DNA of 64,000 bases, taken from contig NZ_RXOZ01000031.1 of assembly GCF_003991205.1 (NCBI RefSeq), positions 62,001 to 126,000 of the forward strand, read 5' to 3'. Shown piece after piece: positions 41,205 to 49,888 of the stretch. This DNA is from Georgenia sp. SYP-B2076. Its GTDB lineage: Bacteria; Actinomycetota; Actinomycetes; Actinomycetales; Actinomycetaceae. Position 1 is the first letter of the stretch, and every line of letters begins with the position of its first letter. The notes beneath the pieces are model-generated. The model was not told where the DNA came from, did not search any database, and was given only the letters and a program-made list of their open reading frames with translations. The translations under genes were made by a program, and so were the position numbers.

Positions 41205-42982
41205 GCGAGGCCCGCCAGCTGGGCCTGGCGGGCGAAGTCGGGGCTGGCGCCCACGACATCGGCGAAGGTGCCGGAGCTGATGAGGCGGGCGTGGTCGAAG
41301 AAGAACACGGTGTCGGAGTCCTTGATGGTGGAGAGGCGGTGCGCGACGGTCACGGTGGTGACGTCGTCGAGGTCGTGAATGGCGTGGGTGACGGAGTCCT
41401 CGGTGGCGGTGTCCAGGGCCGAGGTGGCCTCGTCGAGGACGAGGACGGTAGGGTCGTTGTACAGGGCACGGGCGATGCCCATGCGCTGGCGCTGGCCGCC
41501 GGAGAGGGCCATGCCGCGCTCGGCGACCTTGGCGTCGATGCCGCCGTCGCGGTGGGCGAGGGCATCCTCCAACTGCGCGCGGCGCAGCGCCCGGTGGACC
41601 TTGTCCCGGTCCACCCCGGCGTCGTCCCACGAGAGCGCGACGTTCTGGGCGACGCTGGCGTCGAAGAGCGCAACCTCTTGGGGCACGTACCCGACGCGGG
41701 AGCGCCACGAGGCCAGCACCTCGGGCAGCGGGACCCCGCCGACGAGGACCTCGCCCGCGGTGGGCTGGAGCAGGCCGAGCAGCAGGTCGACAAGGGTCGA
41801 CTTGCCGGCACCGGAGGAGCCCACGAGCGCTACGCGGGACCCCGCGGGGATGGTCAGGGACACGTCCCGCAGCGCGGGCTCCTCGGCATTGGGGTAGCGG
41901 TAGGTCACGTGACGCAGCTCGATGTCGTGCGCGCCGGGCGCGAGGTCACGCTGGTCGACGACGAGCTCGCTGGCGCGGGCCTCAGCCCTCGTGATGTCCC
42001 GGACGGTCTGCTCGGCGAACGGGGTGTTGGAGTGCACCTGGGACAAGATCGCCTGGAACCGCGTCAGGGACGGCACGAGTCGAAAGCCAGCGACGGCGAA
42101 GAGGGCGACGGCCGCCACGGCACCGGCGAGCCCGCCGTCGACGTAGGAAGCGATGCCGATGAGCAGGAAGCCGCCGACGAGGCCGGCCTCGAGCACGTAC
42201 CGGGGGACGTTGCTGTAAAAGGTGGCCATGGCGCGGGCGTGGGCGGACTTGACCCTGTTGTCATGCACCACGCGCTGGATCTGCCCAGTGGCCCCGCGCA
42301 GGGTGAGTTCCTTGAGGGTGGCGATGGCCTCAGACACCAAGCGCACGGTGATCATCGAGTGCGCGCGGTTGCGCCTGCCGTTGGCGACGGCGCGCTTGGA
42401 GATTACCTGCGAGAGAATCAGGACCACGAGGCCGAGGTAGACGATAGTGATCGCGGCAGTGAGCGGCTGGGCGACGGCAAGCACAAGGACGACAGAAGCC
42501 ACGGAGACCATCTCCCCCGCCAGCGACATCGACGGGATGAGCACCCCGGACACGGAGGTAGCGACACCGGAGTCGACGGAACGGACGATCTCGTTGGAGT
42601 TCATGCCCAGACGTTCGGCCCACGGGGCACGCATGTAGGCGGCCAGCAGGCGGTCGCCGATCGCAACTTCATGCGCGGCGAAGCGGGAAGTCGCGTAACG
42701 CAGCAATAGCAGGTTGAGGATGCTCTTGCTGGCGATAAGGGCCGCGACAACGGCAATGAGCAGGATCATGTCGCGCTCGCCGTCGAGCTCGCCGAACAGC
42801 GGCAGGGTCACACCCACATCGGGGTTGGCCATGGCGGGCATCGCCAGCGCCAGGAGACCCAGGGCCACGATGTCGAGGATCGCGAGGAGAGACGTGGCGA
42901 CCATGTAGCGCTTCGCGAACCTAGACGACTCTGGCGGCAGTACCGACATCAGCGAACGCACCGTTCGCCACAACGCACGCAT
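41201..42982 (-). CDS. ABC exporter, fused membrane and ATPase domains
   Basis: The 593-residue half-transporter has a six-span N-terminal domain (first span about VATSLLAILDIVALGLLALAM) and a C-terminal ATPase with Walker A GSSGAGKSTLV (about 383), signature LSGGQRQRMG (about 491), Walker B VLVLDEATSALD (about 515) and H-loop TVAHRLS. The MsbA/PglK-type architecture fits export or flipping of a lipid-linked glycan or a peptide. The coupled glycosyltransferase favours a glycolipid substrate. Start at ATG 42982; the upstream extension to 43063 is not conserved. GAGG about ten bases upstream is a weak ribosome site. Confidence 0.88.
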   Translation of the reverse strand: MRALWRTVRSLMSVLPPESSRFAKRYMVATSLLAILDIVALGLLALAMPAMANPDVGVTLPLFGELDGERDMILLIAVVAALIASKSILNLLLLRYATSRFAAHEVAIGDRLLAAYMRAPWAERLGMNSNEIVRSVDSGVATSVSGVLIPSMSLAGEMVSVASVVLVLAVAQPLTAAITIVYLGLVVLILSQVISKRAVANGRRNRAHSMITVRLVSEAIATLKELTLRGATGQIQRVVHDNRVKSAHARAMATFYSNVPRYVLEAGLVGGFLLIGIASYVDGGLAGAVAAVALFAVAGFRLVPSLTRFQAILSQVHSNTPFAEQTVRDITRAEARASELVVDQRDLAPGAHDIELRHVTYRYPNAEEPALRDVSLTIPAGSRVALVGSSGAGKSTLVDLLLGLLQPTAGEVLVGGVPLPEVLASWRSRVGYVPQEVALFDASVAQNVALSWDDAGVDRDKVHRALRRAQLEDALAHRDGGIDAKVAERGMALSGGQRQRMGIARALYNDPTVLVLDEATSALDTATEDSVTHAIHDLDDVTTVTVAHRLSTIKDSDTVFFFDHARLISSGTFADVVGASPDFARQAQLAGLA

Positions 42983-43080
42983 GCATGCACCATCCTCATT
43001 GGGTCTCAACTCGCCGCACACTCGACGGAGTCGGGCTCCACTGTACGAGGCCTCCCCGCACACTCCAGCACCAGTAACAA

Positions 43081-43119
43081 GGAAGGACCCCCCACCCGGC
43101 GTGGGCGGAGGGTCCTTCC
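43081..43119 (-). terminator. terminator hairpin of the CWB-C gene
   Basis: GGAAGGACCC/GGGTCCTTCC (10-bp outer stem) continues inward with CC/GG and CCC/GGG. It lies 47 bp after the stop at 43166 and isolates the ABC exporter gene. Nearly the same sequence occurs at 38329. Confidence 0.8.
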
Positions 43120-43165
43120 GTGGTTCAGCGCCCGTCAGACGGGCTCAGTCGCCACTGTGGTTCAG

Positions 43166-44602
43166 TCACTCAGCGTCGACAGCGTCCTTGAGCTCGGCCT
43201 CGACGGAAGCGGAGACGGCGGTGGTGCCACCGAACAGCTTCACGTCGAAGTACTGGCTCTTGTCGAGCTTGTTGGCAGCCGTGAGGAAGCCGTCCGTCGC
43301 GTCAGAGAGCGATCCCGGCACCGTCAGGAGCAGCACGCCATCCTTGTTGGCGATGTAAGCCGCCGCGACGACCGCGTCAGCGAAGTCGGCGCCACTGGCA
43401 ACCGCGACGAAGTCCGTGGTCACCGTGTTGATGGGGTCACCCGAAGCGAAGTACTTCTGCGCAACCTTGACGGCCGTCTCGTAACGGTCGTCACCCACGG
43501 CCGCCTGCTTCGGCCCGATCTTAGTGTCGACAGCGGCTGCCGCCGGGCCGCCGACTGCGACGACCTTGGAGTAACCAGCAGCGTCAAGGTACTTGCCGGT
43601 GTAGCTGCTCTTCGAGTCCGGACCGAACACGCCATCCACCACGTGCTTGTCGAGCTTGTCGCCGTCCGTCAGCAGAACAACGCCGTTGTCCTTGGCCGCA
43701 GCAGTGCCGGCAGCGAGCGCGTCAGCGAAGTCCATGCCGGTGGTGAGGAAGATCCCGCCGCTCGTGTTCGAGATCTCACCCGCGATGTTCACGGCGGTCT
43801 CAAAGCGGTCCTGACCGTCAATGCGCTCGACGTTGCCGACCGCCTTGAGGCCCTTGATCGACTTCTCGACACTCGCAGAGATGGCGCTCTTGCCACCGAC
43901 GATCGTCACGTTGATCGCGCCGGTGCGGTTCTGCCCGAGGCGGTTGAGCTCGGCCTGAACGGCCGGGTCCAGCTTGTCAGTCGCGTTGATGAGAACGGGT
44001 GCGTCCAATTCGTCAGCGAGAGGCGTGGCGGTGAGCGCGTCGGCGAAGTCGTCCGAACGAGCGATGATCACGTTGTTCGCCGTCGTGCCGTCGCGGTTGG
44101 GCACGCCGGCCACAGCAGCCACGATCAGCGGGTCGTTGGCGGCGAGGTCAGTGGCCTCGTCGTAGACACGCTGCGCGAGGGCGTCCTTGTCGGCCGCGGA
44201 GAGAGCGAGGTACTGGACCTCCGTGACGCCGTAGGCCTCCAGGAACTCGGCCGCGGTCTTGTTGGTAGTGGTGCCATCGGCCTCATCGGTGATGACCTTG
44301 ACCGCAGCGGTCAGCGGAGCACCCGCGAGGTTGTTGCTCGCGTCATACGCGGCCTGCACCTTGTCCGTTGCGGCAGTGACCGCCTCCGGGGTGGGGGCGA
44401 TCACATCGTCGGTCTCGTAGTACTCGTTCGAGGCCGCGATGGCGGTCAGAATGCGGTTGTCACCCGAGAGGCGCTCGACCGAGGCCTTCTTCGGAGCATC
44501 CGGGCTGTCAACGATGGCTGCGCTGGCAATGGTCGAGCTGGAGAGAACAACCGCAACAGCGGCGGCGAGGGCGAGGGAGCCCCGACGGGTAGTCTTACCC
44601 AT
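43166..44602 (-). CDS. secreted protein with CWB2 repeats and an insertion (CWB-C)
   Basis: The 478-residue protein has the MGKTTRRGSLALAAAVAV signal peptide, cut near ASA-A. The first CWB2 repeat begins at RLSGDNRILTAI (44-55) but is split by an insertion of about 115 residues (62-175). The insert is Ala/Asp/Thr-rich and helical (TPEAVTAATDKVQAAYDA, LSAADKDALAQRVYDEA). The repeat then resumes at NNVIIARSDDFADAL. Further repeats start near 270 (RIDGQDRFETA) and 372 (AVGDDRYETA). It looks less GC-rich than most neighbours. RBS AGGAGG is inside the inverted repeat at 44609. Confidence 0.9.
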   Translation of the reverse strand: MGKTTRRGSLALAAAVAVVLSSSTIASAAIVDSPDAPKKASVERLSGDNRILTAIAASNEYYETDDVIAPTPEAVTAATDKVQAAYDASNNLAGAPLTAAVKVITDEADGTTTNKTAAEFLEAYGVTEVQYLALSAADKDALAQRVYDEATDLAANDPLIVAAVAGVPNRDGTTANNVIIARSDDFADALTATPLADELDAPVLINATDKLDPAVQAELNRLGQNRTGAINVTIVGGKSAISASVEKSIKGLKAVGNVERIDGQDRFETAVNIAGEISNTSGGIFLTTGMDFADALAAGTAAAKDNGVVLLTDGDKLDKHVVDGVFGPDSKSSYTGKYLDAAGYSKVVAVGGPAAAAVDTKIGPKQAAVGDDRYETAVKVAQKYFASGDPINTVTTDFVAVASGADFADAVVAAAYIANKDGVLLLTVPGSLSDATDGFLTAANKLDKSQYFDVKLFGGTTAVSASVEAELKDAVDAE

Positions 44603-44608
44603 TTTTGT

Positions 44609-44624
44609 TGACCTCCTAAGGTCA
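44609..44624 (-). promoter_or_regulatory. SD-overlapping inverted repeat of CWB-C
   Basis: Minus-strand TGACCT-TAGG-AGGTCA is a perfect 6-bp-arm hairpin. The Shine-Dalgarno AGGAGG is split between loop and right arm. It is six bases before the start at 44602. Confidence 0.6.
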
Positions 44625-44843
44625 CGAGCTAGTTGTACAACGTGGTCCCCACAACCCGTGCCATTAAGGCCTGAGCAACCGCGGGAGCAACCCCACGGCC
44701 GTGCTTCACCATCAACTCACATCGGTGGGTCACGGGAGACGTTAGGGCCAATAGATACGTTCGCGCAAGTCCGTTTCTCAACGTGGCGACGAACTGCGGA
44801 CAGGTTCACTTCCACGTCATTGCGCTGTGGTATACCTCGACTT

Positions 44844-44864
44844 CACGTGATTGGACATCACGTG
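44844..44864 (-). terminator. hairpin after the glycosyltransferase gene at 44922
   Basis: CACGTGAT-TGGAC-ATCACGTG, perfect 8-bp arms, 57 bp past the minus-strand stop. Confidence 0.55.
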
Positions 44865-44921
44865 TCGTAGATGGTTTCCGGCTAATTGTTGGCGAGAAAG
44901 TCGTTAGCCGTGCGCGAGTCG

Positions 44922-46124
44922 TTATCTAGCCGTGACCGTTCGAAGCGATCCTCGGGCGGCGCGGCGGCCTGTCTCACGCAGCGACGCGTGGGTGGCGGCC
45001 CACGTGGCGCGCCGCTCGCGGTCTTCCGGCCGTGCCGTCTGCGACAGTGCCGCCTTGATGGCAACGGCAACGGCTCGGGGATCATAGGGCACAGCAGCGC
45101 CGAGTTTCGCTTCGCGTACAAGGGTTCGAGCGGGTCCCGATCCTGCGTAGACGACCGGGGCACCGCAAGCGGCGGCAGCGTAAATCTTGCTCGGGAAGGC
45201 GAAGCCATACTCGCCCGGCCGGACGCTCGCGACCGAAATGTCCGCGCGACGGAGCCACGCTGCCACGATCGCCGGCTCCTGGCGGGGCAGGAAGGTCACC
45301 ACACCCGCGGGCAGCTGCGCCGCAGCCTGCTGGAGCTGGCCGATCTCCGCGCCGTGGCCGATGAAGACCAAGTGGGCGTCCGGGAACTGAGCGAGCACGT
45401 CGGGCATCGCATCGACGAAGATGCCCGCGCCGTGCACCTCCGAGGCTGTCCCGGCGTAGACGAGGACCCGCCCGGCGACCTCCTGGACGGGCCCGTGGAG
45501 CGTGAACACGGACGTGTCGATGCCGTTGCCCACGGTCGCGGTGCGCTCCCCCAGACTCCATGCGGTCAGCCGCTCGGTGACCTGGTCCGAGACCGAGAGG
45601 AGGGTGCGCGCGCCGCCCATGGCGAAGCGCTCCAGCCAGCGCAAGGCCTTGTGGACGAGCGGGTGCATGCCAGCGGCGCGGGCGGCGTCGGACCAGAGGT
45701 CCGCGGCGTAGTAGACGTACGGGATGCGCCGCAGCGCGCACACCACGCGCACCACGGCGCCGGTTGTGGGCGGAGGCTCCACGACGACGACGTCCGGACG
45801 GCGCGCGAGCAACAGGCGCAGCGCCAGGGGGAGGTCAAAGCTGAGGTAGGGCACGTAGCCGCGGACGTAGCCGCTCTTGTCGCGGAGCGCGGGCCAGCGT
45901 CGCACGCGCACCCCGGCGGGCGGGCGGTAGCCGTTAGTGGTGGGAGGCGTGGTGGTCAGCACTGTGACGTCCGCGTTGGCTTCGGCCAGGGCCTCCACGA
46001 GGGCCTTGAGCCGGAAAGAGGCGGCGGCGGGCTCGGGGGCGAAGATGCGGCTCGCGAGGATCACGCGGAAACCGCGCGGCCCGCGCCGTCTAGGACGAAG
46101 CGGGCCGCCGGCCGAGGTGCTCAT
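44922..46124 (-). CDS. GT4-type glycosyltransferase, WbuB-like
   Basis: The 400-residue GT-B enzyme has an N-terminal domain with FRVILASRIFAPEPAAASFR, the motif DVVVVEPPPTTGAVVRVVC, and RIPYVYYAADLWSDAARAAG, which resembles WbuB-type fucosaminyl/glycosyltransferases. The C-terminal domain includes VLVYAGTASEVHGAGIFVDA and YGFAFPSKIYAAAACGAPVV. The segment around EPPPTTGAVVRV also survives as a pseudogene piece at 55722. The gene stands alone between hairpins. The gap 46125-46245 upstream has no clear promoter. Confidence 0.87.
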   Translation of the reverse strand: MSTSAGGPLRPRRRGPRGFRVILASRIFAPEPAAASFRLKALVEALAEANADVTVLTTTPPTTNGYRPPAGVRVRRWPALRDKSGYVRGYVPYLSFDLPLALRLLLARRPDVVVVEPPPTTGAVVRVVCALRRIPYVYYAADLWSDAARAAGMHPLVHKALRWLERFAMGGARTLLSVSDQVTERLTAWSLGERTATVGNGIDTSVFTLHGPVQEVAGRVLVYAGTASEVHGAGIFVDAMPDVLAQFPDAHLVFIGHGAEIGQLQQAAAQLPAGVVTFLPRQEPAIVAAWLRRADISVASVRPGEYGFAFPSKIYAAAACGAPVVYAGSGPARTLVREAKLGAAVPYDPRAVAVAIKAALSQTARPEDRERRATWAATHASLRETGRRAARGSLRTVTAR

Positions 46125-46245
46125 AAATTGGCCATGACCGTTGCGCTCGAGGGGACCGAATCGAGCCGAACCATGTCCGCAAGACCTTCCGCACCACTAC
46201 TAGAATAGACAGAAGTCACCGTCCGTTGCAACATCCGGTTCCCCG

Positions 46246-47505
46246 TCACAGGCGATGGGTTGACTCACCCGCGGCCACACCGCGGGTGTCGAAGAAGCTG
46301 GTGCTCCGCGCGGCGAGGCCCGTCACGTCGTAAGAGCGGTGGTTCTGCAGGAGCACCACCACGTCCGCGGTGGCGACCGCCTCGTCGAGGTCGGGCACCC
46401 GGTCGAGCGGTGCGCCATCGATGCGCCAGCGCTCCACATACGGGTCGTGGAAGGAAACGTCGGCCTTCTTTTCGCGCAGGATCTTGGCCAGCGGCACGGC
46501 CGGGCTCTCGCGCTGGTCGGCAATGTCCGGCTTGTACGTGACCCCGAGCAGGAGAACCTTTGCCCCATTGAGAGCCTTGCCCTGCTCGTTCAGGAGGTCG
46601 CCGATTCGGGTAGCAACGTACCCGGGCATCGAGTTGTTGATCTCCTGGGCCAGCTCGACAAAGCGGAACTGGTAGCCGAGGGTCTTTCGGACCTGGAAGC
46701 TGAGATAGTTCGGGTCGATGGGGATGCAATGCCCGCCCACGCCCGGCCCGGGACTGAAGGCCTGGAATCCGAAGGGCTTTGTCGCGGCCCCGCGAATGAC
46801 CTCCCAGATGTCGATGCCCAAGTCGTGACTGAATCGGGCCATCTCGTTGACCAACGCGATATTCACGTGCCGGTAGGTGTTCTCCAGCAGCTTGGCCATC
46901 TCCGCCTCTTTGGCCCCGCTGAGCGGCACGACGGTGTCGACGAAGGCCGAGTAGAACGCCACCGCCCGCTCGCCGCTCGCGGGCGTGACGCCGCCGACGA
47001 GCTTGGGGGTGTTGGTGATGCCGTACTCGGGGAAGCCGGGGTTGACCCGCTCCGGGGAGAAGGCGAGGAAGAAGCCGTCGTCGAGCCGTAGGCCGCTGGT
47101 CATGAGGATCGGCAGGACGCGGTCCTCGGTGGTACCCGGGTAGGTCGTCGACTCCAGGATCACTACCGTGCCGGGAGCGAGGTGCTCGGCGGCCGACGTC
47201 GTGGCGGCCTCGACGGCACGCAGGTCGGGTCCGCCGTCGTCCCCCAGCGGGGTGGGCACGCAGATGACCACCACGTCCGCCTCGGCGATGACGCCGGGGT
47301 CGGTGGTGGCCGCGTACCCCTGGGCGAGCATCGTGGCGACGTCGGCGTCGGAAAGGTCGTCCACGTGCGAGGTGCCGGCGTTAAGGGCCGCCACCAGGCT
47401 GTCCGTGATGTCGTACCCGCGCACCCGGTACCCGGCCGCCGACGCGGCCTGCGCCAGCGGCAGCCCCACGTACCCCTGGCCCATGACCACCAGTGTCTTC
47501 GTCAT
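46246..47505 (-). CDS. nucleotide-sugar dehydrogenase, WbpA-like
   Basis: The 419-residue enzyme has the Rossmann motif VVMGQGYVGLPLAQAA, FSPERVNPGFPEYG, PKLVGGV, and the catalytic Cys motif GPGVGGHCIPIDPNYLS. This form is typical of WbpA (UDP-GlcNAc 6-dehydrogenase) and related TviB enzymes, distinct from the WecC-like protein at 1-901. The C-terminal cap (LLLGVTYKPDIADQRESP) is complete. It would make UDP-GlcNAcA, the first step toward the diacetamido uronates whose later enzymes are at 49889-52634. RBS AGGAGAG precedes ATG 47505. The longer frame upstream is not used. Confidence 0.9.
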   Translation of the reverse strand: MTKTLVVMGQGYVGLPLAQAASAAGYRVRGYDITDSLVAALNAGTSHVDDLSDADVATMLAQGYAATTDPGVIAEADVVVICVPTPLGDDGGPDLRAVEAATTSAAEHLAPGTVVILESTTYPGTTEDRVLPILMTSGLRLDDGFFLAFSPERVNPGFPEYGITNTPKLVGGVTPASGERAVAFYSAFVDTVVPLSGAKEAEMAKLLENTYRHVNIALVNEMARFSHDLGIDIWEVIRGAATKPFGFQAFSPGPGVGGHCIPIDPNYLSFQVRKTLGYQFRFVELAQEINNSMPGYVATRIGDLLNEQGKALNGAKVLLLGVTYKPDIADQRESPAVPLAKILREKKADVSFHDPYVERWRIDGAPLDRVPDLDEAVATADVVVLLQNHRSYDVTGLAARSTSFFDTRGVAAGESTHRL

Positions 47506-47591
47506 CGTCTCTCCTCGCATAGCCCGGGACAGTTTAGGACCGGTACGGGAGGTACTGGCCGTGACCTCGGTCTCGGGTGCCCTGGGAGTCG

Positions 47592-49772
47592 TCAGCAGGC
47601 CCGGGTCTCGGCGCTCTCCGCGACGGCGGACGGGCCGCCGAGGAGCACGGTGGAGGCGGCGTCGAGGGCGGTGAGCGCGGACTTGACGCTGGGCGCGAGG
47701 CACTCGGGTCGGGTCAGGAGCACTGGGGCCTTGCGGCTGCCGGCGGCGGGCACGCCGCTGAGCGCGTCGGCGAAGCCCGTGCCTGTGGCCAGGAACACAG
47801 TCGCGGAGCCGTTCGGCCAGGTGCTGGCGGCGACGGCGGCGGCCGTCTCGTAGCGGTCATTGCCGGCGAGCCGGGAGACCGTCACGCCGGGCAGGAGCTG
47901 CTGGACCTGGGCGACGACGTCCTTGCTGACCGCGGCGGTGCCGCCCAGGATGACGACCTTGGACGGGCGGAGCCGGGCGAGCTCGGTGCGGATGGGGGCG
48001 GCGAGGGTTCTCGGCGTCGTCACGTACACGGGCGCGCCGGTGGCCGAGGCGGCGGCCCCGCCGGAGAGTCCGTCGGCGAAGTCCTGCCCGGAGGCGAGGT
48101 AGACCGTCGGCGTGGTGCCGGTCCACACGGCGCGCCCGACGGCCGCGGAGGTCTCGTACCGGTTGGCGCCGTCAAGTCTTGTCACGGCGGCATACCCGCG
48201 CAGCACGCCCACCACGGACTCGGAGACGGCGGTGGTGCCCCCGAGGACGTAGATGGTGCGCGGGTTCAGCCGGTCGAGCTCGGCGCGGACCTCGGCCGGG
48301 ACTGCGCCGGGCTGGACGAGGAGCACGGGCGCGCCGAGGCGGGTGGCCGCGGGGCCGGCGGAGAGGGCGTCGGCGTACTCCTTGCCGGTGGTGACGAAGA
48401 CGACGTCGGCGGAGTCGTGCGCGTACCTCGAGGCGGCCACGGAGGTCTCGTAGCGGTCGTCCCCGGCGAGGCGGACCACCTCCTCCATCGGCGCGGTCAT
48501 GCCGGCGGGCATGAGCGCCTGGTAGTCGTCGACGAGGCCGACGAGCTCGGTCTTGATGCGCGGGTAGAAGTACTTGCCGGGGCAGGCGGTCTGGCCGACG
48601 TCGCGGTGGCCGACCACGCGGGCAATGGGGTTGCCGTTCAGGCCTTTGGCCGTGCCGGAGGTGGTGATGCCGTGGACGGCGAACTTCCAGGCGATCACCT
48701 GGGCGACGGTGCGGAAGGCGGCGTCGGGGATGGGCACGAGGTCGAAGTTGCCGAGGACCGAGACGCCGAAGGTGGTGGAGTTGACGCCCTTGGCGTGGGC
48801 GCCGATGACGGCCGTGGTCAGCCCGCCGTAGCGGCCCTCCCAGGCGCGGCCGTAGGCGTCGACGAGCACGTTGTAGCCGATGTCCCCCCAGCGCAGGGAC
48901 TGGGCGTGGTAGCTGTAGATGCCGCGGATGATGGCCGGGACGTCCTCGGGGGCGTAGCCGTTGGCGCCGGCGGTGTGGTGCACGACCACGCCGGTGACCT
49001 GGCCGATCTCGGGCGCCCAGGTGCGGATGGACTCGTCCGCGCCCCAGTCCGCGCGGGTGCGGATGGTCGGGGCGCCCGGGGTGATGACCCCGGGCAGGGC
49101 GAAGGTGCCCGCGCCGGCGACGCCGGTGATACCGCCCGCGCCGGTGGCGGTGAGGGGCTGCGGCTGGCTGATGGGGGCGGCGGCGTCGGCGGCGCTGGTG
49201 CCGGGGTCGACGATCGCGAGCTGGGGGTCCGACGGCAGGGTGCCGGGGGCGCCGGCGAGCGTGACCTCGATCTCGTCGGCGTCCATGACGGCCAGGGGCT
49301 CGGTGCCGCCGCGGGCCTCCGGGGAGGCCTCCCCCTCGGTGACGGGCGCGGTGATCTCCAGCGTGGTCCACCCGGACCAGGTCTCGCCCTCGCGGCTGCG
49401 CAGGCGCGCGGTCAGGCCGGCGCCGGCGTCGATCTCCGCCCAGGTCACGCCGACGACGACGAGGTCGCCGCCCGGCCCGGAGACGGTGACCTCCTCGGTC
49501 GCGGGTCCGGCGCTCTTTGCTGTGGCGGGTTCCGGCGTCATCTCGAGGGTCTCGAGGTCGGTGGTGACGGGGGCGGCGCCCTCGACGGTCGCCGTCGTGC
49601 TGTCCGTGACCGCCGCGGCGGCTCCGGCGTCGGGCGGGGCGGTGTCCGCCGCGGCGGCGGCCGCCCTCGGGACGGCCGCCCGCGCCGGCTCTGGCGCGAC
49701 GGAGAAGGAGACGCCGAGCAGCGCAAGCACCAGCCCGAGTGCGGCCGGGCGCGCGGCTACGCGAGAGATCAC
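47592..49772 (-). CDS. secreted N-acetylmuramoyl-L-alanine amidase with CWB2 repeats
   Basis: The 726-residue autolysin-like protein has a signal peptide (ALGLVLALLGVSF, cut near ARA-A), an Ala/Thr-rich linker, a beta domain (residues 90-190) and a peptidoglycan-recognition/Amidase_2 domain (235-415). The zinc ligands are present: H265 or H266 in VVVHHTA, H389 in VVGHRDVG and C397 in TACPG. Three CWB2 repeats follow from about residue 430 (RLAGDDRYETS, RLDGANRYETS, RLAGNDRYETA). It should cut between MurNAc and the stem peptide. GTG 49772 was chosen because the signal peptide then sits at the N-terminus. The ORF to 50117 would bury it. Confidence 0.88.
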   Translation of the reverse strand: MISRVAARPAALGLVLALLGVSFSVAPEPARAAVPRAAAAAADTAPPDAGAAAAVTDSTTATVEGAAPVTTDLETLEMTPEPATAKSAGPATEEVTVSGPGGDLVVVGVTWAEIDAGAGLTARLRSREGETWSGWTTLEITAPVTEGEASPEARGGTEPLAVMDADEIEVTLAGAPGTLPSDPQLAIVDPGTSAADAAAPISQPQPLTATGAGGITGVAGAGTFALPGVITPGAPTIRTRADWGADESIRTWAPEIGQVTGVVVHHTAGANGYAPEDVPAIIRGIYSYHAQSLRWGDIGYNVLVDAYGRAWEGRYGGLTTAVIGAHAKGVNSTTFGVSVLGNFDLVPIPDAAFRTVAQVIAWKFAVHGITTSGTAKGLNGNPIARVVGHRDVGQTACPGKYFYPRIKTELVGLVDDYQALMPAGMTAPMEEVVRLAGDDRYETSVAASRYAHDSADVVFVTTGKEYADALSAGPAATRLGAPVLLVQPGAVPAEVRAELDRLNPRTIYVLGGTTAVSESVVGVLRGYAAVTRLDGANRYETSAAVGRAVWTGTTPTVYLASGQDFADGLSGGAAASATGAPVYVTTPRTLAAPIRTELARLRPSKVVILGGTAAVSKDVVAQVQQLLPGVTVSRLAGNDRYETAAAVAASTWPNGSATVFLATGTGFADALSGVPAAGSRKAPVLLTRPECLAPSVKSALTALDAASTVLLGGPSAVAESAETRAC

Positions 49773-49888
49773 AAGTTCGCCTGTGCTTTCTGGGGAAGAC
49801 GGCACATTTATGGCGGCCAGCGTCCCACAGATCACGCAGGTTTTGGGCGACCTTCGCCGCATATGTTGCGGTGTCGTGCCGGGTGTGG

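Larger units (their letters stand above)
44603..44921. other. 319-bp leader and intergenic region upstream of CWB-C
   Basis: No gene was found. It contains the SD inverted repeat at 44609, a perfect palindrome GTTGTACAAC at 44632-44641, and the hairpin at 44844. The CWB-B leader shares CTAGCTCGTGACC and GGGGACCA with this region. The CWB-C promoter must lie here; its boxes are not clear. Confidence 0.5.
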
